64,000 nt of DNA, from positions 18,399 to 82,398 of the forward strand of contig JANXSN010000108.1 of NCBI GenBank assembly GCA_025352685.1, read 5' to 3'. Position numbers and translations under genes: made by a program. The notes under the pieces were generated by a model. The model did not search any database. It saw only the letters and a program-made list of their open reading frames with translations, and had not been told where the DNA came from. Positions 47,098 through 56,905 of the stretch are shown piece after piece (the stretch's first letter is position 1; each line of letters starts with the position of its first letter). The stretch comes from Sphingomonadales bacterium (GTDB taxonomy: Bacteria; Pseudomonadota; Alphaproteobacteria; Sphingomonadales; Sphingomonadaceae).

Positions 47098-47633
47098 CCG
47101 GCCAGCACCGCAATCCGCCGCAGAAGATACTTATTGTATTCGCGCATCAGTGTAACGAAATCTGCCTTGCTATCGACCGCATCGTCGATGACCCGAATGT
47201 CACGCCCGATAACCTGATCGAGTTCAAAACGCGCGCGGGGCATATGCCAGTCCGTCGTGACGAAGCGGACAGATTTGGCCCTTCGGGCGCGGAGCCACGC
47301 GATCGTTTCCTCCGCATTCGAGCGCGTGTTGCTTGCTTCGTGCCCGACATCGACACAGCACGCGAACAGGCGGCGATCGAGGCCGTTTGTGCGCGCGATC
47401 GAACTTGCACTCGCGTTCAACGCGGCACCGCTGATCAACATGCGGGACGCTGAACCCGCCATGACGATCATAGCACCGCGCTGGATTCGGCCCGGCGCGC
47501 CGGTCGGAACGACAATCACATCAGTTTGTATCGCCGGATCCGCCGGACCGGGCAGGAGCACGACGAACGCCGCGAAACCCAAGGCCCAGACCAGCGGCAG
47601 CAGCGCGGCGAATCGAACGAGAAGGCGGATCAT
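47091..47633 (-). CDS. DUF218 (YdcF/ElyC/SanA-type) membrane protein
   Basis: The 180-aa protein has one N-terminal helix (MIRLLVRFAALLPLVWALGFAAF) and the DUF218 core: VIVVPTGAPGRIQ, MLISGAAL, EEASNTRSNAEETI-type sequence (here HEASNTRSNAEET) and VRFVTTDWHMPRA. Relatives SanA and ElyC affect envelope integrity. Its ATG overlaps the ftsX stop by 4 bp. Confidence 0.87.
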   Translation of the reverse strand: MIRLLVRFAALLPLVWALGFAAFVVLLPGPADPAIQTDVIVVPTGAPGRIQRGAMIVMAGSASRMLISGAALNASASSIARTNGLDRRLFACCVDVGHEASNTRSNAEETIAWLRARRAKSVRFVTTDWHMPRARFELDQVIGRDIRVIDDAVDSKADFVTLMREYNKYLLRRIAVLAGW

Positions 47634-48517
47634 AAAATGTGCGCCAGTGATCGCAGCACGGTGATCCGCGCCGACAGGATCGCCAGTCCAACACCCGCGA
47701 TCGGGATGAGGCAAAGCAGAGTGACGTCAATCAAGCTCAGGGCACTGCCCGCAACGAGCGCCGCACCGACCGCCTGAAACCGCCAGCCCACAACCATCAG
47801 CGCGCCAAAGGCCAGCACAAGCCCCAGCGCTGCCCCTGAAATGGCATCCTGAGCCACGCGCCGCTCGAACAAGCGGGATATCTGGCGATCTGTTGCGCCC
47901 ATCAAATGCATGACGTCAATGGTGGCACGATGCTGATCCAGCGCCGCCCGCGATCCCAGGATCACCGCCGCTGCTGCGGCGACCCCGGTCAGCACGACCA
48001 AGGCAATCGCCAACCACTTGAGCGTCTCGAGCAACCCGGCAAGTGGCCCGAGCCAGTCGGCATGCCGATCGACGCGCGCACTGGGCGCAAGCGTTCGAAC
48101 CGTTCGTTGAATGTCGGCGATTGCGGGTGCCGAGCTATCGCTCAGCGTGGCATCGATCAATGCCGGAACAGGAATGTCGCTGTCGAGCCCTTCTGCGCCT
48201 AGCCATGGCGTCAATAGATCTCGCACCTCGGCATCACTGACCTCAGTGACGGCGCTTACCGAGGCGAGGCGGCGCAGTTCGCGCGCCACATCGGCGCGCT
48301 GGCGCGTGCGCAGATCCGGGTTCGCCTCGACGATCTGCACCGTTATTCGCCCGGCAAGTGCGCCCCTCATCGACGCGGTCGTGCGTTCGATGGCAAGACC
48401 GGCTGCCGCGGCCAGCATTGCCAGAAACATCATGATCGCGATAACCCACGGCATGGGTCCGGCAAAGCGGCCCTCGGGCAGAACTCGCCGTGGCGACGAA
48501 TCGGGTGACGGCGTCAT
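47630..48517 (-). CDS. ftsX: Cell division protein FtsX
   Basis: Membrane partner of the FtsE ATPase, controlling peptidoglycan hydrolases at the septum. The 295-aa protein has one N-terminal helix, an extracytoplasmic domain (about residues 50-165) and three C-terminal helices, the FtsX topology. Conserved LMGATDRQISRLFERR is present. Coupled to ftsE by a 4-bp overlap. Confidence 0.9.
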   Translation of the reverse strand: MTPSPDSSPRRVLPEGRFAGPMPWVIAIMMFLAMLAAAAGLAIERTTASMRGALAGRITVQIVEANPDLRTRQRADVARELRRLASVSAVTEVSDAEVRDLLTPWLGAEGLDSDIPVPALIDATLSDSSAPAIADIQRTVRTLAPSARVDRHADWLGPLAGLLETLKWLAIALVVLTGVAAAAAVILGSRAALDQHRATIDVMHLMGATDRQISRLFERRVAQDAISGAALGLVLAFGALMVVGWRFQAVGAALVAGSALSLIDVTLLCLIPIAGVGLAILSARITVLRSLAHIL

Positions 48518-49227
48518 GCAGGATCGTCATTGGTACGAGGTGGATAGCGCAGATCCCCCGTCGGGTCAGACAATTGCCCCCGGTCAAGGCGCATCATGCG
48601 TGCTGAAGAGATGCGACCAATCAAGTGCAGGTCATGGGTTGCCACGACAATCGTCGTGCCGAGACGGTTGAGACCATCAAACAAGTGCAGGAGGCGCAGT
48701 GCCATATCGGGATCGACGTTGCCGGTCGGTTCGTCAGCGACCAGCATATCAGGGCGTCCGATGACCGCACGCGCAATTGCAACGCGTTGCTGCTCCCCGC
48801 CCGAAAGCGTTGCCGGCCGCGCACTCGCCCGATCGGATAGGCCGACCCAAGCCAGCATTTCCTCTACGGGCGCCGTGATCTCGCGTTCGTCCGTACCCGA
48901 GAGGCGCAAGGGTAGCGCAACATTGTCGAAGGCCGACAAATGCGGAACCAGTCGGAAATCCTGAAACACGACGCCGATCCGGCGGCGCAACGGCGGCAAA
49001 CGGTCGCGTCGCATCGTCACCAGGTCCTGCCCAAACAGACGGATGGCGCCGCGACTAGGGCGTTGGGCTAGATAAAGCAGTTTGAGCAAGGATGTCTTGC
49101 CCGCACCCGACGGGCCTGTCAGAAAATAGAATCCGCCGCTGGCGAGAGTAAAGCTGATGTTGGACAGCGTTTCGGCGCCTGTCCCGTAACGCAAGCCGAC
49201 ATTATCGAACTGGACGATATTCCCCAT
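48514..49227 (-). CDS. ftsE: Cell division ATP-binding protein FtsE
   Basis: ABC ATPase of the divisome. The 237-aa product has Walker A GPSGAGKTS, Q-loop VFQDFRLVPH, signature LSGGEQQRV, Walker B MLVADEPTGNVD and the switch His in ATHDLHL. I take the ATG at 49227 (MGNIVQFDNVG) rather than the in-frame codon at 49308, which would lie on the far side of the divergent zinc-ribbon gene's leader. Confidence 0.95.
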   Translation of the reverse strand: MGNIVQFDNVGLRYGTGAETLSNISFTLASGGFYFLTGPSGAGKTSLLKLLYLAQRPSRGAIRLFGQDLVTMRRDRLPPLRRRIGVVFQDFRLVPHLSAFDNVALPLRLSGTDEREITAPVEEMLAWVGLSDRASARPATLSGGEQQRVAIARAVIGRPDMLVADEPTGNVDPDMALRLLHLFDGLNRLGTTIVVATHDLHLIGRISSARMMRLDRGQLSDPTGDLRYPPRTNDDPA

Positions 49228-49375
49228 TGCGTGCGCGTGCGTGCCCCAAGCTGCTTCAGCATTGTCATTCGCACGGTGGAGGGGCAGCCGTAAAGCACTG
49301 CCGTGCAAACGAGTCTTGCCACCATGGCGTCAACGGTGCTTAGTCGTACTCAACCATGAGCTGCGTAGTCATTCA

Positions 49376-50119
49376 GTGATCCTGTCCTGCCCCGCCTGCC
49401 GCACGCGTTACGTTGTGCCGGACGCCGCCGTTGGCCCGTCCGGGCGTCAGGTCCGCTGTGCGTCATGCCGCCATAGTTGGTTTCAGGAGCCGCCGACGCT
49501 CGATCTGGTCGCCCGGGCGGAAACCGATGCGCGCGCTGCACCAACGTCGCCGCCACGCACGCCCGCTGCGGTCGTCGCGGTTTCGCCCCCTCCGCCTCCG
49601 CCTGCCGTTACGCCGACAATGGATCCCGTCGGAGACGAGCAAGAGTCGGGTTTCGACGCTTATGCCCATGAGCCGATGTTTCGCCCGCGGCGCAACCCGG
49701 CACGAATGTGGACGGGCGTTGCTGTCGCATTCGCGTTCGTGTTGACGGCAGGTGGCGCTTCCGCGGCGTGGTACGGCCCCTCGCGCGTCCTCTCGCTGCT
49801 CGGCATTTCGAGCGGCGAGTTCGAGGTGCCCCTACTCATCATGCCCCGCACGATGGAGCCAAGCATCAAGCCAAATGGCACGGTGCTGCTCCCGGTGTCG
49901 GGCAGGATTGTAAATCCAACGGATTCGGCACAACCCGTTCCCGACGTTCTTGTAGAAATTCGCGACCAGCAGGGACGCGTTGTTTATAGCTGGACCATTC
50001 CCCGCCCTGCCGCGACAATCCGCGCACGCGGATCGGTCGGATTCGAGTCAGCTACAGTCAATCCGCCCAAAAACGGCACCAAGCTGCGCTTCGTTTTTAT
50101 CGGCGCACCTGAACGCTAA
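49376..50119 (+). CDS. Zinc-ribbon (MJ0042-type) membrane protein
   Basis: The 247-aa protein begins at a GTG with ILSCPACRTRYVVPD...RCASCRHSW, a four-cysteine MJ0042 zinc finger. A proline-rich linker, one membrane helix (about residues 123-142) and a C-terminal beta-rich domain with a DUF3426-like pattern (SGRIVNPTDSAQPVPDVLVEIRDQQG) follow. Function is unknown; its place divergent from ftsEX is common in relatives as far as I recall. Earlier in-frame codons exist back to 49241, but the zinc finger normally begins the protein. Confidence 0.8.
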   Translation: MILSCPACRTRYVVPDAAVGPSGRQVRCASCRHSWFQEPPTLDLVARAETDARAAPTSPPRTPAAVVAVSPPPPPPAVTPTMDPVGDEQESGFDAYAHEPMFRPRRNPARMWTGVAVAFAFVLTAGGASAAWYGPSRVLSLLGISSGEFEVPLLIMPRTMEPSIKPNGTVLLPVSGRIVNPTDSAQPVPDVLVEIRDQQGRVVYSWTIPRPAATIRARGSVGFESATVNPPKNGTKLRFVFIGAPER

Positions 50120-50217
50120 CCGCGAAGCGGAATTGCAGGGATTGCAGGGAATGCACTGCTTTGCTAGTGGCGCTCACCTACCTGTGCTGCCGGGCCCGTC
50201 CGGCAGTCAATGACTGT

Positions 50218-50304
50218 GCGGTCGTGGCGGAACTGGTAGACGCGCAACGTTGAGGTCGTTGTGGCCGAAAGGCCGTGGAAGTTCGAGTCTTCTCGTCCGC
50301 ACCA
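50218..50304 (+). tRNA. tRNA-Leu (anticodon GAG)
   Basis: An 87-base class II tRNA with encoded CCA. The anticodon stem CAACG/CGTTG carries loop TTGAGGT, anticodon GAG, reading CUC/CUU. The long variable arm (GGCC-GAAA-GGCC) fits leucine. The T-loop TTCGAGT is normal. The acceptor stem GCGGTCG/CGTCCGC has a T-T mismatch at pair 5-68, where an A would be expected at 68. Confidence 0.95.
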
Positions 50305-50551
50305 GACAGTCCCGACTGAGTTCCCCCTCTAAGGGTCACCAGTCGTCGAAGCCGCAACAACAAGTGCAGTTTGGTGCGATATTCGGAAGAATCGTTGGCA
50401 GCGGTCCACTCAGACACGCCCTTGATCGGGACAACATTGGCGGTGAGCGCACCCCCGTCACTTAGTGCTTTGAAAGCGATGCCGAGCAATCCCAAGGTCA
50501 ACCCAAGGGCAACTTTGCCTCATATTAACTAACCGCGCCTTAGACAGGCCT
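50305..50551. other. Intergenic region between tRNA-Leu and the hybrid kinase, no gene seen
   Basis: The 247 bp contain a frame on the minus strand (50501 leftward) that looks signal-peptide-like at first but runs straight through the tRNA gene. I see no reliable promoter, repeat or att site here. It presumably holds the kinase promoter. Confidence 0.4.
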
Positions 50552-53500
50552 ATGCCCGCCAACGCGTCCCGCCAATTAAGCCGTGGTTGGAAGGCTGCAG
50601 TGATCTTTCCGATGTTGTCGGGCTTCGCCTTCCTGGGTTCGGCATCCTTGGGTCTTTGGCTGAACCGATCTACAGAAGGCATTGCCGCGTTATGGCCGGC
50701 AAACGCCGTCCTCTTGTCGGTGCTGATCCTGTCGGATCGAACCCCGCGCCGTTACCACCTCCTCTCGTGCGCGATCGCCGGCGTCGTCTCCAACTGGATG
50801 GACGGTACCAATCTGGTACTTTCGGCCGTCTTTGCGCTGTCGAACCTTCTCAGCAGCGTCATAACTTTCCGAATGCTGACTTCCCGGCCGCAGTCCGATT
50901 TGACGTTCGAGAGCTTCACGTCGCTCACCCGACTTTTTGTGGCGAGTATTGTTGGCGTCACGACCGGGGCGACCCTTGCTTGCAGTGCGGTCTGGCTCAT
51001 GTCGGGGAATTTTACCCTCCCCTGGCTTTCGTGGACGGCGAGTGACATGCTCGGGATGCTTCTCGTAACCCCGCTCGTCATTACTTACGCGCGGCGGGCG
51101 CGAGAAATCCGTAATAAGGAGCAGAGTGGGCCAAGTTGGCGGAGAACATGGCCGTTGATTGCCGTGTTGGCCGTTTGCGTCCTCGTGTTCGACCAGTCGC
51201 AGTTCCCTCTTCTGTTCCTTCCACTCGCGCTGGTGATGGTCGCGACGTTCCGACTAGGCCTGCTGGGGGCCATCGCGGGTACAACAATCGTCGCAGTCAC
51301 CGGCTTGTTGCTGATGGGCATCGGTCATGGCCCGACCGCACTCATCTACGGTTCGGTCGCGCTGCGCATCCAGTTCTTCCAGTTCTATCTACTGACGGTG
51401 TATGCGACATCGATGCCGATCGCGGCGCTCATGACGGAGCGCGCCCGGCTGGCGAGCGAACGCAGCGAAAGTGATCGGCGTCACCGCCGTATTCTCGACC
51501 GATCGCGCGAAGTCATATTCGAGAGCGACCTTGCTGGACAGTGGACTTACCTCAACCCCGCATGGGAGTTTCTCACCGGACGGTCGGTTGACACCAGTAT
51601 CGGGCAGTCGCTGCTAACCATCTTGCATCCAGCGGAACGAGAGCCTGCGCTTGAACGCCTCGCGCCGCTTTATCGCCAGGAAGCCGACGATTGCCAACAA
51701 GATCTGCGGTACGTCCATACAGACGGACGGGTTCTTTGGGTCGCCATGCGCAGCCACCTGCTCGCCGACGCGCAGGGCAGTGTCATCGGGACCTACGGAA
51801 CGTTGCATGACGTGACACGGCGCGTGTCGGTACAGGCCGCGCAGGTCGAAAGCGAGCGACGATACCGCCTGCTCGCCGACCATTCGAATGACATGATTGT
51901 GCAATTTGGGATCAGTGGTGTCCGAGAATATGTGTCCCCGGCGTCGCTGGCGCTGCTCGGGTACACTCCCGAGGAATTGACCGGCCAGCCTGCAGCGGGA
52001 GCGATCCATCCTGACGATCGGGCCACAGTGCTCGCTACCTGTCGGACCTTGTTGGACGGCGCAGAGAACCCGATCTGCTCGTACCGCCAGCTCCATAAAA
52101 ACGGCCTCTACGTATGGCTCGAGGCGAGCTACCGGATAATCCGGGACGAAGCCACCGGCGAGCTCACTGGCTTCATCGCCAGCGTTCGCGATATCAGCAG
52201 GCGTGCGAAAGCCGAGCTCGATCGTTCCCGGTCGGCAGCCAAGCTCGAGGGAGCCAACCGTCTGCTGCTCATGGCAGAGGAAATGAGCGCGGTCGGGCAT
52301 TGGCAGGTCGATGTCGCGAGCGGAATGGCATTTTGGTCCGACATGGTATGCAGCATTCACGGTCGTCCCGCCGGATATATCCCCTCGGTCGAAGCGGCGA
52401 TCGATGTCTACCATCCCGACGACCGCGCCGCCGTTCAGGCGGCCGTCGCCGAAGCAATATCCACTGGTCGCGGCTATTCGATGAGCTGCCGAATTATTCG
52501 CCCCGACGGCGTCGTGCGTCACGTCGTCACGACCGGCCGCGCAGAAATCGGCCCCGACGGCTCGGTGACAGAGTTGTTCGGTGTGATTCAAGACGTCACC
52601 GAAGCGTACGAAGCGCAGCAAGCGCTCATCCGGGCAGGCAACGAGTTGGCAAGCAGCAACAGCATGCTCACCATGGCAGAGGCCGTCGCTAGCCTCGGGC
52701 ACTGGCGCATCGATCAAGTCGACAATTCACTGTTTTGGTCGGAGGAGACATACCGCATTTACGGCGTATCGCCCTGGGTTACGCCGTCGCTCGACTCCGC
52801 CTACGCGCAGTATCATCCCGACGACGTCGACCACACGAAGTCAGTAGTTCGGCAAGCCCTGATGACGAAAACCGGATACAGCTCGCGTGCACGCATCATT
52901 CGACCGGACGGCGCCGAACGGCATATCCTGACCCGCGGAGAGATCCAGCTCGGTGGAGATGGCGAGCCCGTCGGTGTATTCGGGATCGTTCAAGACATTA
53001 CCGATGAGGTCGTCGCGGACAACTTGCGTAAAGCACAGGCCGAGCAATATTTCTTCATCACGCAACAGGCCAGCGATATGATTAGCATGTCCGACGCCAA
53101 GGGGGTTTGCCACTTCGTTTCACCGTCCTCGAAGGCAATCCTGGGATATGACCCGGAAGAATTGATTGGGACCACACCCTATGACTATGCCCTCGAAGAA
53201 GACTATCCCTTGCTTGACCAGCAGCGACGAGAGCTCGTTGCGCGCCCGGCGGGGGAAGTCGTTCAGCTCAGATTCCGGATGCGGCGCAAGGATGGCGCCT
53301 ATGTGTGGATGGATGTCGCCGGTCGTATCGCCTCTCACGGCGACGAGATCCGGATAATCTCTGTCTGCCGTGATATAAGTACGCAGGTTGCAACCGAAAA
53401 AGAGCTCCGCGATGCCCGGCGTCAGGCCGAAGCTGCGGTCATCGCCAAGTCGAGCTTTCTGGCCAACATGAGCCACGAAATCAGAACGCCGATGAACGGC

Positions 53501-54934
53501 GTGGTTGGATTTGCCGAGCTATTGCTGGCCGGCGCGCTGGACGATGAGCAGCGCCGACAGGCCGAGTTGATCGCCGATTCGGGCCGCGCGATGATGCAGA
53601 TGCTCAATGATATCCTCGATCTCTCAAAGGTCGAGGCGGGGCAAATGACGGTGTCCAACGAGCCGTTCGATATCATCGACACGTTGAACGCCTGCATCGC
53701 GCTCGTATCACCCGCGATCGAGCAAAAGGGGATTGAGCTACAAAGCGATTTTTCGGTCGACCTCCCTCGAGTTCTTGTCGGTGACGCCCTGCGGGTCCGA
53801 CAAATTGCGCTTAACTTGCTCGGTAACGCTGCAAAGTTCACGCTTGCCGGATCGATCACTCTTGCCGCGTCGATCGACGGCGATGGTCGCCTGATCATTG
53901 CGGTGAGAGATACCGGAATCGGCATCGCTGCCGATCGGCAACAGGCCATTTTCGAGCAATTCGCCCAGGCAGACGACGGGATTGCGCAACGGTTCGGGGG
54001 AACTGGGCTTGGCCTTTCCATCAGCAGCCAGCTCGCCGTTCTGATGGGCGGGAGTTTGACCCTGGAGAGCGAAGCCGGGCACGGCAGCTGTTTTACCTTG
54101 ACGCTACCACTCGCGGCCGCCGAGCCTCTCACGACAGCGCAAGCCCATAAGCTGCCCGCTCCAATAACGACCAGCGCCCGTCGCTACGACAACGTCCGCA
54201 TTCTGGTTGCCGAGGACCACGAGGTGAACCAACGGTTGATCTCGGCCATGCTCAGCAAGCTCGGCTGTACCGCAGACCTGGCCGCTGACGGCCACGACGC
54301 GATTACGATGATCGAAGCGGCAGCTGCCCAGCGCCGCCCATACAGCCTCGTGTTCATGGACATGCAGATGCCGTCGATGAACGGTCTAGAAGCGACGCGC
54401 GCAATCCGCGCGTCGGGAACGTGTGCGACGATGCTGCCGATCATCGCGCTGACCGCCAATGCTCTTCCCGACGATATCCAGGCGTGTCTGAACGCGGGTA
54501 TGCAGGCGCACGTCGCCAAACCGTTTAGTCTCACGATCCTGAAGGAGGCTCTCGGCCAGTGGCTGCCAATACCGGTGAGTTCGGAACTGCCGGACGATAC
54601 GGACTTCGACGCCGACATCCAGCGGCGCTATCGTACGAAGAAGATCGAAACCTTGCGGCGCGTCGACGCCCTGATACGCGCCGGCACTTTTACCGATATT
54701 GAGCTGGCGGAAGTGGCGTCAATGCTCCACCAGCTCGCCGGTACCGCGGGCATGTTCGGAGAGGGCGTACTGAGCGTGAAAGCGGCTCTGCTCGAGACCG
54801 AGCTCCACAATTACAGCGGCGCCGACATGAACGAGACCATCCTGCGCGCCGCCAAGGCCGTCAGCCGCGCCGCGAAGCCAGCGGGCTCTCAACAGTCACG
54901 AGACGTGAACGCGACGTTAAGCATGAACGGGTAA
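50552..54934 (+). CDS. Hybrid sensor histidine kinase: MASE1, five PAS, HisKA, HATPase, REC, HPt
   Basis: At 1460 aa this is the largest gene here. Residues about 1-300 are a MASE1-type membrane sensor with eight or so helices (LWPANAVLLSVLIL). Five PAS/PAC units follow (about 310-430, 440-565, 575-690, 700-820, 830-955; each with HPDD or similar and an IQDVT/VRDIS end). The kinase has H975 in NMSHEIRTPMNG, N-box LNLLGNAAKFT, and G-boxes DTGIGI and GGTGLGLSI. The receiver has E1221-D1222 and phospho-acceptor D1270 (FMDMQMPSMNG). An HPt follows with H1393 in LHQLAGTAGMFG. All phosphorelay residues needed for H-D-H transfer are present, ending on an HPt without its own final receiver; the single-domain regulator at 56918 is the obvious candidate. 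Confidence 0.95.
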   Translation: MPANASRQLSRGWKAAVIFPMLSGFAFLGSASLGLWLNRSTEGIAALWPANAVLLSVLILSDRTPRRYHLLSCAIAGVVSNWMDGTNLVLSAVFALSNLLSSVITFRMLTSRPQSDLTFESFTSLTRLFVASIVGVTTGATLACSAVWLMSGNFTLPWLSWTASDMLGMLLVTPLVITYARRAREIRNKEQSGPSWRRTWPLIAVLAVCVLVFDQSQFPLLFLPLALVMVATFRLGLLGAIAGTTIVAVTGLLLMGIGHGPTALIYGSVALRIQFFQFYLLTVYATSMPIAALMTERARLASERSESDRRHRRILDRSREVIFESDLAGQWTYLNPAWEFLTGRSVDTSIGQSLLTILHPAEREPALERLAPLYRQEADDCQQDLRYVHTDGRVLWVAMRSHLLADAQGSVIGTYGTLHDVTRRVSVQAAQVESERRYRLLADHSNDMIVQFGISGVREYVSPASLALLGYTPEELTGQPAAGAIHPDDRATVLATCRTLLDGAENPICSYRQLHKNGLYVWLEASYRIIRDEATGELTGFIASVRDISRRAKAELDRSRSAAKLEGANRLLLMAEEMSAVGHWQVDVASGMAFWSDMVCSIHGRPAGYIPSVEAAIDVYHPDDRAAVQAAVAEAISTGRGYSMSCRIIRPDGVVRHVVTTGRAEIGPDGSVTELFGVIQDVTEAYEAQQALIRAGNELASSNSMLTMAEAVASLGHWRIDQVDNSLFWSEETYRIYGVSPWVTPSLDSAYAQYHPDDVDHTKSVVRQALMTKTGYSSRARIIRPDGAERHILTRGEIQLGGDGEPVGVFGIVQDITDEVVADNLRKAQAEQYFFITQQASDMISMSDAKGVCHFVSPSSKAILGYDPEELIGTTPYDYALEEDYPLLDQQRRELVARPAGEVVQLRFRMRRKDGAYVWMDVAGRIASHGDEIRIISVCRDISTQVATEKELRDARRQAEAAVIAKSSFLANMSHEIRTPMNGVVGFAELLLAGALDDEQRRQAELIADSGRAMMQMLNDILDLSKVEAGQMTVSNEPFDIIDTLNACIALVSPAIEQKGIELQSDFSVDLPRVLVGDALRVRQIALNLLGNAAKFTLAGSITLAASIDGDGRLIIAVRDTGIGIAADRQQAIFEQFAQADDGIAQRFGGTGLGLSISSQLAVLMGGSLTLESEAGHGSCFTLTLPLAAAEPLTTAQAHKLPAPITTSARRYDNVRILVAEDHEVNQRLISAMLSKLGCTADLAADGHDAITMIEAAAAQRRPYSLVFMDMQMPSMNGLEATRAIRASGTCATMLPIIALTANALPDDIQACLNAGMQAHVAKPFSLTILKEALGQWLPIPVSSELPDDTDFDADIQRRYRTKKIETLRRVDALIRAGTFTDIELAEVASMLHQLAGTAGMFGEGVLSVKAALLETELHNYSGADMNETILRAAKAVSRAAKPAGSQQSRDVNATLSMNG

Positions 54935-55003
54935 GGGCGTGGGAATGGACGTGCAGCTGCTACCCCCTGTGCTCAATGTCGGCGTCCCGCGTCTCGGTAT
55001 TCT

Positions 55004-56830
55004 ATGAAGCTTAGAGGACCCGCGCGGCTTGTTTTGCTGATCGCGCTCGTTCTCGGGGTGAGTTCGCTGGTGCGCATGGCTCAGCCGGATCGCGGCATCT
55101 ATCTGTTTAAGGGAGTAGAAGGGCCAACGATATCCACGCCCATCGCGCCCACGGCCGGTGCGCGCCCGTCCGATTTCGGCGGCGGTTCGGTCAATCGCCT
55201 GGCAATACTGGTAACTGATACCAATTCGGGTTGGCTTGGCTTGGCGCGCGGCCTGCGCGCTCACGGCATACCGTTTTCGATGACGACCAGCGTTACCGAA
55301 GCGATGCGACACAAAGTTGTGTTCGCCTATCCGATCATTTCCGGTTCATTGCTCAAGCACGACGATTTTGACGCGCTGAGAGCTCATGTCGCTGCCGGTG
55401 GATCGCTCTTGACCTTCGACGTCGAAGGCGGCGGGTTGAGTGACATTTTCGGGATTGCCGGGGCACCGACTGGAACTTTTGAGAACGAAATGAGATGGAC
55501 CGATGCCAAGGCAGCGAGGGGCGATGGCGCCATCCGTGTCAGCCGGGGCGGTACCGAGGCCCAGCTCGGCGTCGTCGCCTACACGACTGCCGGAGCGCGC
55601 ACGCTCGCGACCTTCAGCAGCGGTAAGGCTGCACTCATCTGCCGAACTACGGTGGGCACGGCCTGTGCGCTCGGCGTCGATCTCGGTGCTTTGACAGCGC
55701 GATCCATGAACGGCCGGGAGGAGGCCGTGGGGCGCAGCTACGTTAACGGATACGAACCGAGCGTCGACGTTCTCTATCGCTGGCTCGCAAAATTCTATGT
55801 CGACGGCGAGCCGATGCCATGGCTGATCGACACCGCGCCTGCGGGCAAGGACGTCAGCGTTCTGCTGACCCACGACATCGATTTTACACACGCGGTTTCT
55901 AGTGCGGCCACCTATGCCAAGGCGCTCGCAGCAACAGGAACGCAGGCAACATTCTTTCTCCAGACCAAATACGTCCGTGATTTCAACGACGATGTCTTCT
56001 TTAACCCGCTTACCGTCTCTTCGACGATTTCAATGCTGCACAGCGGCATGGAGGTGGGGAGCCATTCGGTGGCGCACTCGAACGCAATGAAGTATTTTCC
56101 ACTCGGAAATGGCAGCGAAAGCTATCCAGCGTATCGTCCGTTCGTAAAAACCTCGACGGTGACCGATAATGCAAGCATTCTCGGCGAGCTGCGCGTCTCT
56201 CGGTACCTGCTGCAGCACCTCACAGCCGCTAATGTGACGTCGTTTCGTGCAGGGTACCTGTCGAACCCATTCAAGTTGCCGCAAGCCCTGACAGCGAGCG
56301 GCTATTTGTATGACTCGTCGATCACAGCGAATAGCTGCCTGAGCCATCTGCCATTTCAGCTGACGCGAGATCGCGCCGACCGGTCGCTCGAGCCGGTGTA
56401 TGAATTTCCGGTCACGATCGAGGATGAAGCCAAGCCGGCGCTGATCTCGCGTCTTAGCGCAGCCAACCGGGTCATAGCTGATATCGCCCGATCGCACGGT
56501 GTTGCCGTCATCCTCGTTCATCCCGACGATTCCAGTCAAAAGTTGAAGTTCGAACTGCGCATCGTGCAAGCCTGGCGACAGCGCGCGTGGCTAACGTCGC
56601 TTGCGACATTCGGCGCATGGTGGCGCGCACGCGACGATGCCGACATCGATGTCGTCCGCGACGACAACCACTGGTCATTCCGCGTTCGCTCGGGTCGGCC
56701 CCTGCACAATCTCGTCGTGCATTTGCCCAAATGGAGCGGGACAGCGCTTCGCCTGCCCACGGGCATGACGGCGACGTCCCATCAAATCGTGATCGATACC
56801 GCCGCCCCGGGGCTTTCGGCCACTTTGTGA
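55004..56830 (+). CDS. NodB-type polysaccharide deacetylase with extra N-terminal domain
   Basis: The 608-aa protein has an N-terminal signal/anchor helix (about residues 8-24) and therefore acts outside the cytoplasm. Residues about 65-265 form a separate alpha/beta domain that looks like a class I glutamine-amidotransferase/ThuA-like fold (RLAILVTDTNSGW, VVFAYPIISG, HVAAGGSLLTFD), without an obvious Cys nucleophile. The NodB domain (about 283-520) carries the catalytic/metal motif THDID (D291, D293) and HSVAH (H354, H358), then SFRAGYL and ILVHPDD. The family removes acetyl groups from N-acetylated glycans. A C-terminal beta-rich tail (540-608) follows. It stands 69 bp after the kinase and 87 bp before the regulator. 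Confidence 0.88.
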   Translation: MKLRGPARLVLLIALVLGVSSLVRMAQPDRGIYLFKGVEGPTISTPIAPTAGARPSDFGGGSVNRLAILVTDTNSGWLGLARGLRAHGIPFSMTTSVTEAMRHKVVFAYPIISGSLLKHDDFDALRAHVAAGGSLLTFDVEGGGLSDIFGIAGAPTGTFENEMRWTDAKAARGDGAIRVSRGGTEAQLGVVAYTTAGARTLATFSSGKAALICRTTVGTACALGVDLGALTARSMNGREEAVGRSYVNGYEPSVDVLYRWLAKFYVDGEPMPWLIDTAPAGKDVSVLLTHDIDFTHAVSSAATYAKALAATGTQATFFLQTKYVRDFNDDVFFNPLTVSSTISMLHSGMEVGSHSVAHSNAMKYFPLGNGSESYPAYRPFVKTSTVTDNASILGELRVSRYLLQHLTAANVTSFRAGYLSNPFKLPQALTASGYLYDSSITANSCLSHLPFQLTRDRADRSLEPVYEFPVTIEDEAKPALISRLSAANRVIADIARSHGVAVILVHPDDSSQKLKFELRIVQAWRQRAWLTSLATFGAWWRARDDADIDVVRDDNHWSFRVRSGRPLHNLVVHLPKWSGTALRLPTGMTATSHQIVIDTAAPGLSATL

Positions 56831-56905
56831 CCTCGCGCAGCTGCGAAAGCTGAACTTACTTAACCGTTTTCCAATACTTCTAAACGCAAAGAGACGACGC
56901 GCCGC

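Noticed and set aside
50178..50501. Minus-strand frame beginning with a hydrophobic, signal-like stretch
   Set aside because: It starts at a TTG without a ribosome site and runs through the whole tRNA gene. It could be a relic of a short gene, but I cannot support it.
51614..52717. 367-codon minus frame within the hybrid kinase
   Set aside because: Shadow of the PAS region; no domain, no ribosome site.
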